Assembly: GCA_963743825.1 (NCBI GenBank) | Contig: CAVURC010000020.1 | Span: 248,001 to 312,000, forward strand | DNA: 64,000 nucleotides | Source: Sva-07 sp963743825 | GTDB lineage: Bacteria > Actinomycetota > Acidimicrobiia > Acidimicrobiales > Ilumatobacteraceae | Direction of reading: 5' to 3' | Notes under the pieces: generated by a model | The model's input: the letters and a program-made list of their open reading frames with translations, nothing else | Database searches by the model: none | Told to the model about the DNA's origin: nothing | Part shown: positions 38,816 through 47,119 of the stretch, in pieces | Layout of the letters: every line of letters begins with the position of its first letter | Numbering within the stretch: the first letter of the stretch is position 1 | Made by a program: the position numbers and the translations under genes

Positions 38816-39617
38816 TTAGGGGTCGGGTTGGTCGGTGGTGGTGCGGATGCTTGGGAGGCTGTCGATGCCTCGTCCGCGGAGTCGGTAGCTGGCGCCTTTG
38901 AGGGTGAGGACGTCGGCGTGGTGGACGATGCGGTCAATCATCGCGGCAGCGACGGCTTGGTCGCCGAACACGCCGCCCCAGCCGGAGAACGGCAGGTTCG
39001 AGGTCAAGATGAGCGAGGCGTGTTCGTAGCGCGATGACACCAGTTGGAAGAACAGGTTCGCGGCGTCTTGTTCGAAGGGCAGGTAGCCGACTTCGTCGAC
39101 GATGATCAGCCCGTAGCGGCGCAGCTTGGTGAGCTCGGCGGGTAACCGTCCGGCGCGGTGAGCGTCGGTGAGTCGGGTGACCCAGTCGGTGGCGGTGGCG
39201 AACAGGACCCGGTGTCCGTGTCGTGCGGCGGTGATCCCGAGCCCGGTGGCGAGGTGGGTTTTGCCGGTGCCGGGAGGACCGAGGAGCACGACGTTGCGGG
39301 CTTCGGTCAAGAACCCGCCCGATGCCAGAGCCCCGACTTGGGATCTCACTGCGGGTTGGGCGTCCCAGTCGAAGTCGTCGAGGGTCTTGCGGGCGGAGAA
39401 CCCGGCGGCACGGATGCGTAGCTCGGCGCCGGACAGCGTTGCGGGCACTCACTTCTCGTTCGAGCACCGCGGCGAGGTAGTCCTCATGTGTCCAGCCGGC
39501 ATCGCGGGCCTGCTCCGCGAGACGAGCGGCGGCTTCGGTGATGCGGGGCGCTTTGAGCGCGGCGGCCAGGTAGTGGATCTGCTTGACCGACTCGGATGCG
39601 GATGTCTTGGCGGCCAT
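38816..39617 (-). CDS. istB: IS21 helper ATPase IstB (frameshifted)
   Basis: An AAA+ ATPase of about 266 residues that assists IstA in target capture. The N-terminal part MAAKTSASESVKQIHYLAAAL joins, after a frame change near 39455, to SGAELRIRAAGFSARKTLDDFDWD. Walker A is LLGPPGTGKTHLATGLG, Walker B LIIVDEVGYLPFE, and the tail SGWGGVFGDQAVAAAMIDRIVHHADVL is typical. The ATG at 39617 shares one base with the istA TGA (TGATG), the usual IS21 coupling. Confidence 0.88.
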
Positions 39618-40211
39618 CAGATGACCTGCCGATCGACGCTGAGCCCGAACGCCCGGTCATAGTCGGACAGATCCCGTGTGAGGTCGTCGACGACCTCGAT
39701 GATGCGGGGGCGTTGGAACGCTGCTCGAAGCTCGCGGGCGGTCTCGACGTGGGCTGGGTCGGTGACGGTCATGCCTCGGGCCCACACCCGAACATGATCG
39801 GCGACCAGACGTCCTTCCATGCGCACACGCACCCGGTTCAGATCGGCGGCGACGTCGACGAGGCGGCCGATAGCGGTCGGGTCGACCGAGTAGTCGTTGC
39901 TGTCGCAGCGCACGTAGTAGTCCCGCCCGAGCCGGACCTGGTTGCGCCAACCGAGATGCAACGGGATCGGCGGCAACGCCGCATCGCTGCCGGTCGGCGT
40001 CGATCAGATCGATCGGACGGGACTTGACCGTGCGCACCACCCGGGCGTTCGCCCGTTCCAACCAGTCTGCGAACTGGGCGTTGAAGTCCTGCGGGGAAGC
40101 GAACGTTCGCCCTGGCATGAACGACGTTTCGAAGAACCCGTTGCGTCGCTCCACGATGCCTTTGGACTCCGGATCCCTGGGCTTGAGCAGCACCAACTTG
40201 GTCGCCAAGGT

Positions 40212-40219
40212 TCCCATGA
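40212..40219. repeat. Left target-site duplication of the IS256-family element
   Basis: TCCCATGA, directly repeated at 41678-41685 on the far side of the element. Eight bases is the usual duplication for IS256. Confidence 0.9.
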
Positions 40220-41677
40220 GGGCCTGTCAAGTTGTTTGTGTAAGCGGGGCGGGTCGGGTGTTCACAGGTAGTGGTTGATGCGGTCGGGGTAGACGAGGGT
40301 GAGTTGTTCGAGGGCCTGTTTCCAGTTCGTGGTGATCTGGCCTTCGACGAGTCGGCCGGGGGCCCTTCGCTTGGTGGCCGGTAGCCCGCGTTCCTTGGCT
40401 CGTTCACGGGCTCGTTTGTCTTCGATGTTGCAGATCGCCAGCCAGAGCAGCTTGACCACGGCGAGGTCGTTGGGGAAGTGACCGCGGTTCTTGGTGACTT
40501 TGCGCAGCTGATAGTTCAACGACTCGATCGAGTTCGTCGTGTAGATCACCCGTCGCAGTGCCGGCGGGAACGCCAGGAACGGCGTGAACCGCTCCCAGGC
40601 GTCACGGAACGCTCTGATCGTGGACGGATAGCTCTTGCCGAGCGGGGTCGCCTCGAACGCTTCGAGCTCGACAAGTGCGCCGTCGGCGTTGGCGGCCTGA
40701 TAGATCGGCTTCAACGCCGCAGCGACAGCTTTGCGGTCCTTGTAGTTCACGAATCGCATCGCCGCTCGGATGAGGTGCACGACGCAGGTCTGAACCGTGG
40801 CTTGGGGCCAGGTCGCAGCGATTGCCTCGGGGAACCCGGTGAGGCCGTCACAGCACACGATGAGCACGTCACGCACCCCACGGTTGGCGAGCTCGGCACA
40901 CACCGACGCCCAGAACTTGGCGCCCTCGGTGGTCTGCACCCAGATTCCCAGCACGTGCTTGATGCCGTCCATGTCGACACCCACGGCGATGTGGGCGGCC
41001 TTGTTGCCGACGTGGCCGCCGTCGCGGACCTTGACGATGATGGCGTCGAGGTAGACCACCGGATACAACGCCTCGAGCGGGCGTTGCTGCCATGCGAGGA
41101 CTTCGTCGCACACGGCGTCGGTGACCTTGGAGATCGTCTCGGGTGACAGGTCGGTGCCGATCGTGGACGCCAGGTGATGGCCGATGTCGCGGATCGTCAT
41201 CCCGCCCGCATACAGCGACACGATCATCGCATCGAGCCCGTCGAGACGACGGGCCCCTTTCGGGACCAGCATCGGCGTGAAGGTGCCGTCACGATCACGC
41301 GGGACCGCCAACTCGACGTCACCGATCTCGGTCGCCACCGTCTTGGCGAACGTCCCGTTCCGCGAGTTCGAGAACTCCGCCGCCGCCGGATCACCGCGGT
41401 CATAGCCGACATGGTCGGACAGCTCGGCCTCCAGCCCCCGCTCCAGCGATGCCTTCAGCATCCCTTTCAACAGACCGGCATGCCCAGTCAACGATTCGCC
41501 GGCATCGATACGGGCGAAGATCTCATCGAGCGCGCCCGACTCCTTCAACGAGTCGGCGATCTCTTTCTGCTGCCGGCGACGCTCCTCGCGCTCCGGATCG
41601 GCCTTGGTCATAGACATCAGTGTGTTCTCCAATCGGGTAAGGACCCGACCCGCTTACACAATCCATCTGACACCCCC
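40220..41677 (-). mobile_element. Intact IS256-family (Mutator-type) insertion sequence
   Basis: A 1458-bp element with imperfect terminal inverted repeats of roughly 36 bp (left begins GGGCCTGTCAAGTTG, right end read inward begins GGGGGTGTCAGATGG; both continue TTGTGTAAGCGGG). It is flanked by the 8-bp direct repeat TCCCATGA and contains one complete transposase gene. Its insertion split istA between the second Asp and the Glu of the catalytic triad. The clean duplication and intact gene point to a recent event. Confidence 0.93.
40262..41617 (-). CDS. IS256-family transposase
   Basis: A 451-residue Mutator-type DDE transposase with no frameshift. The acids lie in YLDAIIVKVRDGG (first Asp), IVCCDGLTGFPEAI (second Asp) and YTTNSIESLNYQLRKV (Glu); CVVHLIRAAMRFV is the conserved C/D-x2-H region. 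ATG 41617 is chosen, with GGAGAAC upstream; an in-frame TTG at 41632 would add five residues. It should be functional. Confidence 0.95.
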   Translation of the reverse strand: MSMTKADPEREERRRQQKEIADSLKESGALDEIFARIDAGESLTGHAGLLKGMLKASLERGLEAELSDHVGYDRGDPAAAEFSNSRNGTFAKTVATEIGDVELAVPRDRDGTFTPMLVPKGARRLDGLDAMIVSLYAGGMTIRDIGHHLASTIGTDLSPETISKVTDAVCDEVLAWQQRPLEALYPVVYLDAIIVKVRDGGHVGNKAAHIAVGVDMDGIKHVLGIWVQTTEGAKFWASVCAELANRGVRDVLIVCCDGLTGFPEAIAATWPQATVQTCVVHLIRAAMRFVNYKDRKAVAAALKPIYQAANADGALVELEAFEATPLGKSYPSTIRAFRDAWERFTPFLAFPPALRRVIYTTNSIESLNYQLRKVTKNRGHFPNDLAVVKLLWLAICNIEDKRARERAKERGLPATKRRAPGRLVEGQITTNWKQALEQLTLVYPDRINHYL

Positions 41678-41685
41678 TCCCATGA
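41678..41685. repeat. Right target-site duplication of the IS256-family element
   Basis: Second copy of TCCCATGA; see 40212-40219. Confidence 0.9.
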
Positions 41686-42339
41686 ACGACGCCACCCCCT
41701 CAGCGCGGCGCAGCCCGCGACCGATGCCCGGTTCGTTGTCCCAGATCAACCGGCGCGGCACCCGCCCCAACTGTTGGATCAGCTCCCACGATCCCAGCAA
41801 CAGGTCCTCGGTCTTGCGGGTCGGGATCATTCGCCCCGTCATGAACCTCGAGTGCGCGGCGGTGATCACCAACGTCGGCAACAACGACGTCGTCCCGTCC
41901 TCGAGCGGGATCCGCTTGGGCGGGAACCACAGATCACACTGCGCGGCGTCACCCGGCTCCCACGTCAACCGGTCCGCAGGATCCGGCGGCCGATACTGCG
42001 GCCGCAGCACCTTGACGTTCTCCCGGAACCAGGTGATCGACCCCGACCAGCCAACCCGCTCGGCGATCACCGTCGCCGGCATGTCCGGCTCAGTCTCCAA
42101 CAACGCCCGCACCCGCTGCTCGAACGACGCGAACGACGTCGGCTGCGGCGTGCGCTCATACCTGGGTGGCGCTTCCGACATCACCGCCTTCAGCACCGTC
42201 GTGCGCGAGATCCCCAACCGCTTCGCGATCTGAGCCTTCGGCACCCCCTCCCGGTCCAGCCTGCGAATCAACGCCCAATCTTCCAAAGTGATCACACTCC
42301 AATCGTCGAGTGTTCACTTTTCACCGTCGAAACTGACCA

Positions 42340-42398
42340 GTTTTCAAGCATCGTCGACACTCGTTCACTTGCTCGTGAATTACCTCATACACGTTCAT
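42340..42398 (-). pseudogene. Possible 5' fragment of the IS21-interrupted methyltransferase
   Basis: An ATG at 42398 opens 19 codons (MNVYEVIHEQVNECRRCLK) that run into the IS21 right end. Because the methyltransferase remnant at the other end lacks its N-terminus and lies on the same strand, this may be the missing start. The peptide is too short to identify, so this is an inference from position only. Confidence 0.3.
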
Positions 42399-42479
42399 GG
42401 TCGGATTCCTTCGAGTCGATTGGATCACAAGCTACTGTAAGCTTGGCGGTCGCTGTGACGGTCGGACGACGGGGGTCCT

Positions 42480-43271
42480 ATGGTGAGCGCGATGAAGAGA
42501 ATGGCCCTTTGGTGTCTCTCCCGCGTGTGGAAATTGCTACCGGATCGGGCCATCTACCAGGCCATTGGCTGGTGGTATCCCCGGCGACGCGAACCCGAGA
42601 TCCGTCTCGTGGATCAAATGATGCCGGCTGGTGGCGTCGCGATCGACATCGGGGTCTGGTATGGCCCCTGGACGAAAGCCCTGGCGCGACGGGCATCTGT
42701 TGTGCACGCGTTCGAACCTCAACCGGATCTGTGCAGATTTCTCCGGAAAGTATGTGAGCCCAACGTGGTCGTGCATCAGTTGGCGTTGTCAGATGTGAGC
42801 GGCGTGACTGAACTCTGGACCGACGAAGGGGCGCCCGCGCTCAACAGTCTTGGATCAGTCGAGCACTCTGAGGGCTCCATGACGGTGATCTCGGTTCGCA
42901 CCGCGCCGTTGGACGCAAGCCACCTGTGTGATGTCGCGCTGCTCAAAATCGATGTCGAAGGCCATGAAGCGGCCGTCCTCCGCGGGGCCACCGCCACGAT
43001 CGATCGAGAACGACCGCGCATCGTGATCGAGATCGAGCAGCGCCATCTCAACTGCCCGATCTTCGACATCTTTGATCAGATTCGAGCGCACGGCTACCGG
43101 GGGTACGCGTTGAGGATCGGAGTTCCAGAGCCCCTGGAGACTTTCAGCCTTCAAGGCGATCAACTTGCATGGGTCGAGCATCTCCCGGCTCGTGAATACG
43201 TCAACAACTTCCTCTTCCTCCCCGATGAGGATCCCTGGACTCCATCATCGCCTGACAAGCAAGCGGCATGA
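42480..43271 (+). CDS. FkbM family methyltransferase
   Basis: A 263-residue SAM-dependent methyltransferase. GVAIDIGVWYGPWTKALARRASVVHAFEPQPDL in pieces is motif I with the acidic ribose contact, and ALLKIDVEGHEAAVLRGA is the FkbM hallmark, followed by RIVIEIEQRHL. FkbM enzymes O-methylate sugars or polyketides; in this setting a glycan methyl ether is likely. Start ATG 42480 or 42492. The ATG of the sulfatase at 43268 overlaps its stop (ATGA). Confidence 0.88.
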   Translation: MVSAMKRMALWCLSRVWKLLPDRAIYQAIGWWYPRRREPEIRLVDQMMPAGGVAIDIGVWYGPWTKALARRASVVHAFEPQPDLCRFLRKVCEPNVVVHQLALSDVSGVTELWTDEGAPALNSLGSVEHSEGSMTVISVRTAPLDASHLCDVALLKIDVEGHEAAVLRGATATIDRERPRIVIEIEQRHLNCPIFDIFDQIRAHGYRGYALRIGVPEPLETFSLQGDQLAWVEHLPAREYVNNFLFLPDEDPWTPSSPDKQAA

Positions 43272-44881
43272 TCAGTCATCCCTCATCGTGCGTCTGGCCG
43301 TTTGTCATTGGCCTCTCGATCAGCTTGCTTACGGTCGCTTGTACCACGAGCGAGGCGAACCGCACCGGCCAGGCCGGGCCCTCCTCGGGTGTCGCGACGT
43401 CGGTGGGTCCGGAACCAGCCATCATTCCGACATCGGTTCCCGATTCGACGTTTCCACCGTCGTCGCCACGTCCGGACGCGCCCAACGTCATCGTGTTCAT
43501 GACCGATGATCAATCGATCGAGCAGATGTCTGCGCTTCCCGAAGCAAGCGCCTTGTTGGCCGGTCGCGGCGTGACCTTCAGCAACTCCTTCGTGAATTAC
43601 CCGACCTGTTGTCCATCTCGCGCCACCTTCCTGACCGGGCAGCATGCGACCAATCACCGCGTGCTTTGGAACCGACCCCCGTCTGGCGGCTACGAGAACT
43701 TCGCTGATCAGGACACCACCTTGGCGATGTCGCTTCAGTCAAATGGGTACGATACGTACTTCGTCGGGAAGTACCTGAACGGCTATGGAATCACGCCCGA
43801 CTATCGCGTGACACCACCGGGCTGGAGTAACTTCTACGGCCTCGTCGACCCCACTGCCACCATGTACCTCGGATACTCGATCTTTCATGACGGACAGATC
43901 ACCGACTACACCATGCGCGACGAGGATTATGTCACCGACGTGATGACCGACATAGCACTGGACAACTTGCAGAAGCAGGCTGAGACAGGCGGCCCGCTGT
44001 TCATGTGGGTTTCGTACGTGGCTCCTCATCCCGCTGGTGGCGTCGGGCGGGTCGAATTCGAGGCAGATGGACTGAACGCACTCCGCGTCGAACTCGACGA
44101 GGGCCCGAAAGCCGCAATACCCGCTACCCGTCATGTCGGGCTCGCCGACGATGTCTCACTTCCGGTGTTCCCCTCGTACAACGAGGAGGACGTCACGGAC
44201 AAGCCGGCTCCGCTTCAGCGACCGCTACTGGGCATTGCGCAGGACGAAGCTGTTCTAGCCGCATACCGACGTGAGGTCGAATCGCTGATCTCGGTTGATG
44301 AAAGCATTCTGGCGATCGTGGACGAGTTGGAAGCGCAGGGTCGCTTGGACAACACGTATCTGATGTTCACGTCCGACAATGGGCAGATGCACGGCCAGCA
44401 CCGATTCGAATCGGGCAAGTACTTGGTGTACGAACCATCGATTCGCGTTCCTCTGATCATTGCAGGTCCCGATGTACGTGTCGGCAAGGCGGACAGCCTG
44501 GTCAGTAACGTCGACCTGGCGCCAACCATCGCCGATCTCACCGGGACAGATCTACTACGCGAACCGGATGGGAAATCGTTGGTACCACTCTTGCGCGACG
44601 AGAACACCACCTGGAATCGGGCGCTGTTCATTGAGGCACGAGGTCCGATCGCCGAACGTCGCCCTCAATACGTGGCAGTGCGGACCAGTGACTGGTTGTA
44701 TGCCGAGTACACCAGCGGTGATCGTGAGTTGTACAACCTCATTGCCGACCCCGACGAATTGGTGAACGTCGCCGCTGACCCTTCCTACGGCGCCACGATT
44801 CTCCAACTTTCCCAATCGCTCCGATCCCTCGAGTCATGCAAGGGGTCCACCTGTGCCGAAATCGGCAACATCGAGCCATGA
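43268..44881 (+). CDS. Exported type I sulfatase lipoprotein
   Basis: A 537-residue sulfatase. The N-terminus is a lipoprotein signal with lipobox LTVAC (Cys25). Metal-binding Asp80 and Asp81 lie in VIVFMTDDQS. The activation motif C114-C-P-S-R118 followed by ATFLTG is the C-x-P-x-R site in which Cys114 becomes formylglycine; maturation needs a formylglycine-generating enzyme, not seen here. MFTSDNGQMHGQHRF supplies the distal metal ligands. It should release sulfate from a glycan outside the membrane. Together with the sulfotransferase at 26784 this points to a sulfated surface polymer. Confidence 0.9.
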   Translation: MISHPSSCVWPFVIGLSISLLTVACTTSEANRTGQAGPSSGVATSVGPEPAIIPTSVPDSTFPPSSPRPDAPNVIVFMTDDQSIEQMSALPEASALLAGRGVTFSNSFVNYPTCCPSRATFLTGQHATNHRVLWNRPPSGGYENFADQDTTLAMSLQSNGYDTYFVGKYLNGYGITPDYRVTPPGWSNFYGLVDPTATMYLGYSIFHDGQITDYTMRDEDYVTDVMTDIALDNLQKQAETGGPLFMWVSYVAPHPAGGVGRVEFEADGLNALRVELDEGPKAAIPATRHVGLADDVSLPVFPSYNEEDVTDKPAPLQRPLLGIAQDEAVLAAYRREVESLISVDESILAIVDELEAQGRLDNTYLMFTSDNGQMHGQHRFESGKYLVYEPSIRVPLIIAGPDVRVGKADSLVSNVDLAPTIADLTGTDLLREPDGKSLVPLLRDENTTWNRALFIEARGPIAERRPQYVAVRTSDWLYAEYTSGDRELYNLIADPDELVNVAADPSYGATILQLSQSLRSLESCKGSTCAEIGNIEP

Positions 44882-44889
44882 TCCCAGTC

Positions 44890-45269
44890 CACAATCGCTG
44901 CCCATCAAGAACCGGTCGCAAGGACCGCACAGAATGGTCGCTCTGTTCGAGAATCCGCCCGAGGTCGTCGAGTTGCTCATCCAGGACGTCGAGGAGTTCG
45001 TCGAGAACTGTTGGACGATGGCTGTGCAGGGCGCACGAGTCCACTAACGCGGCCAGCCAGTTCTCCAGCAACGCTCGCGGTCACAATTCGACGACGACCG
45101 AGTTGTCGATCCACCACGACATTCGAAGCATCTCGAAAGATCCCATGTCCCCAACACCTTGAGCTCTCGCGAACTCCTCACCGGTGAACCACACCCAACG
45201 ATCAGCCGACTCTCGGGCTCGCGGCTGCGGAGGCCTTCCTGGTGGATACACGACGGCCGCCCCGCTCAT
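44890..45269 (-). CDS. Uncertain hypothetical protein (frame broken)
   Basis: Between the sulfatase and the desaturase, the minus strand has two short adjoining frames with protein-like composition: MSGAAVVYPPGRPPQ... with RWVWFTGEEFARAQGVG (45269 to 45081), then LLENWLAALVDSCALHSHRPTVLDELLDVLDEQLDDLGRIL (45070 downward). Joined they would form one protein of about 120 residues 33 bp after the desaturase stop. No family was recognised. If it is not a gene, the roughly 400-bp stretch 44882-45302 holds nothing else I can support. Confidence 0.3.
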
Positions 45270-45302
45270 CAGATCGGTGGATCCAGGTCCAGACGCAGCG
45301 TC

Positions 45303-46262
45303 TTAACCGGAGGAGGCGGCGCGCCAGAAGGCTCGATAGCTCGGGTACTCGAGGGCGTCGGTGACCCATCCCGAGGCGACGAGTTCCTGGTGCAGCTCGG
45401 GCAGGTTGTACCAGGGCACACCCATGTCGACGTGGTGGGCGAGGTGCCAACCGGTGTTGTACGGCACCATCCAGTAGCGGGCGAGGCGACTCTGGCGGAT
45501 GACGTGCGTGGTCAGACGACGGTCCTTCGATCGGACCATGCCACCGTGCTCGGCGATGGCGCGGAGCCGGTTCGACACCTTCCACAACGTCGACCACGAC
45601 ACGATCCACACCACGTAGGCGAATGGACGCATGAACACGAGCGACGTACCGAGCATCACTGCGTGCACGAGCATGATCTCGCGCGCCTCGGTCTGGCCCC
45701 GTCGAAGGGCTTGGTAGAGCGACCGGAAGTTCTTCGACGCGCTGTTGCCGGTCGCATCGCGACGGAGCTTGCGATGCCACGAGGCACGCGACACCGGATA
45801 TCCGGAATAGAGCCCGAGGTCGGGCTCGTCGGGGCCCATCTCGTCGCGGTGATGAGCGAAGTGTGCTCGCCGGTAGGCCAGCATCGCCTGGTACGTCGGA
45901 TACGCCAGGAGCCAGCGACCGACGCCATCGTTGAGGCCCCGCCGGGTGAAGAGCAACCTGTGCGCCGCTTCGTGGGCGAGGATGTTCAGACACACGTGCC
46001 CACGAACCATGAGCACGAACGCCAACAGGTACGACCACCAGGTGTTGATCCACGCAGCAGCGATCACCACGCCGAACGACTGCAGCAGCGTGCTGACGAC
46101 GGCAACGACGTTGCGGGAGTTGGAGATGCGGCGCAACTCGTTGCGCAGCGGCGGGCGCGGCTTGCCACGTTCGTTGAGACGGTCGGTGGGCAGGACGTCG
46201 GGCAGCGCCTCGGCGGGCGGAACCATCGTGCGCTGCGCCGGCGGGCTCGCCATCTGGGTCAT
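45303..46262 (-). CDS. Membrane fatty acid desaturase family protein
   Basis: A 319-residue di-iron membrane enzyme. Three histidine boxes are present: HEAAH (97-101), HFAHH (134-138) and HLAHHVD near residue 267, with hydrophobic pairs between them. The pattern fits the FA_desaturase family (fatty acyl desaturases, carotene ketolases, hydroxylases). It diverges from a PaaX-type regulator with only 27 bp between starts, which suggests regulation by that protein. Confidence 0.87.
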   Translation of the reverse strand: MTQMASPPAQRTMVPPAEALPDVLPTDRLNERGKPRPPLRNELRRISNSRNVVAVVSTLLQSFGVVIAAAWINTWWSYLLAFVLMVRGHVCLNILAHEAAHRLLFTRRGLNDGVGRWLLAYPTYQAMLAYRRAHFAHHRDEMGPDEPDLGLYSGYPVSRASWHRKLRRDATGNSASKNFRSLYQALRRGQTEAREIMLVHAVMLGTSLVFMRPFAYVVWIVSWSTLWKVSNRLRAIAEHGGMVRSKDRRLTTHVIRQSRLARYWMVPYNTGWHLAHHVDMGVPWYNLPELHQELVASGWVTDALEYPSYRAFWRAASSG

Positions 46263-46289
46263 GAGTTCATGTTACATTCCACGATCGTC

Positions 46290-47118
46290 ATGATCAACGA
46301 GCGTACGAATCGTAGTGTCGAACTCGATCCACTCAGCCCGCGCTCGATCGTGCTCTCCGTACTGCTCGGGACCCATCCACCGTCGATGCCCGTGGGCCGA
46401 TTGCTCGACTTCACGTCGCTGTTCGGGATCACGGCCGGCACGACGCGCACGGCGCTGTCGCGGATGGTGACTCACGGCGAACTCCTGAACGACGAGGGCG
46501 TCTACCGATTGAGCGGTCGACTCCTCGAACGCCAGTCGCAACAGGACGCCGGACGCGAAGCGCGTCCCACCACCTGGGACGGCACGCTGGTGGTTCGTCG
46601 CGGTGCTCGTCGACCGCCGTTCGGTCGCCGATCGGCGTGCGTTCCGATCGCGTGCCACGGGTGCCCGGTTGGGGGAACTGCGTCCTGACACCTGGTTGCG
46701 TCCCGCCAACATCGACGTCCCCACCGATCTGGCCGACGCATTGACGACGCGCGGGCCGCTGGTGTCCGGCGACGATGTCGCCCTGGCACGGCGACTCTGG
46801 GACCTCGACGCGATCGACGCGACGGCGCGCTCACTCGTTTCGGCGCTGCGCTCCACCTCGGCGACCTTGGTCGACGATCCGGGCGACTCGACGCTCGCCG
46901 ACGCGTTCGTGCAGTTGGCTGCGTGTCAACGCTTCCTGCGAACCGAACCGCAACTCCCCGAATCACTCGATCCGAGTCGGTCGAGCGTCGAACTTCGAAC
47001 GGCCTATGCCGACGTGGTCGTGTCCTTCCAGCAACGGCTCGCCGCGTTCTTCGAACGCCGAAGATCGGCTGGGAACACCCCGATGGTCAGTACAGGCGTG
47101 AGGTCAGTACAGGCGTGA
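46290..47118 (+). CDS. PaaX family transcriptional regulator (frameshifted)
   Basis: A regulator of about 275 residues. The N-terminal winged helix has SPRSIVLSVLLGTHPPSMPVGRLLDFTSLFGITAGTTRTALSRMVTHGEL in pieces, typical of PaaX. The frame changes near 46590, joining TWDG to WWFVAVLVDRRSVADRRAFRSR, after which LGELRPDTWLRPANI and a helical C-terminal domain follow. PaaX represses phenylacetate catabolism by sensing phenylacetyl-CoA; members elsewhere sense other acyl-CoAs. Its divergent desaturase partner makes a fatty acyl-CoA signal plausible. ATG 46269 is an alternative start. Confidence 0.78.
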
Positions 47119-47119
47119 G
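47086..47119. repeat. 17-bp tandem duplication at converging gene ends
   Basis: GTCAGTACAGGCGTGAG occurs twice in succession (47086-47102, 47103-47119). It covers the last codons of both the PaaX gene and the converging thioredoxin gene, so both stop codons lie in duplicated sequence. Confidence 0.85.

Larger units (their letters stand above)
39617..42295 (-). pseudogene. istA: IS21 transposase IstA, interrupted by the IS256-family element
   Basis: The N-terminal part (42295 to 41678) has a helix-turn-helix (GVPKAQIAKRLGISRTTVLKAVM) and the first two catalytic acids of a DDE integrase, in GDAAQCDLWFPP and LIWDNEPGIGRG. The C-terminal part (40219 to 39617) starts GTLATKLVLLKPRDPESKGIVERRNGF, with the catalytic Glu, and ends SVDRQVI. 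Removing IS256 and one copy of its 8-bp duplication joins EGVASFMG to TLATKLVLL in frame. A further frame change near 39975 is probably an indel. The element cannot transpose by itself in this state. Confidence 0.88.
38773..42339 (-). mobile_element. IS21-family insertion sequence carrying a nested IS256-family element
   Basis: The ends are imperfect inverted repeats starting TGGTC(G/A)GTTTCGACG and continuing to GTGAAC (left from 38773, right ending CA at 42339). Between them lie istA and istB in the usual order and orientation. Without the IS256 insertion and its duplicated 8 bp the element is about 2.1 kb, normal for IS21. The flanks (GAATTC on the left, GTTTTC on the right) do not give a clear target duplication, so the exact ends may be off by a few bases or one flank may have changed. 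Confidence 0.8.
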
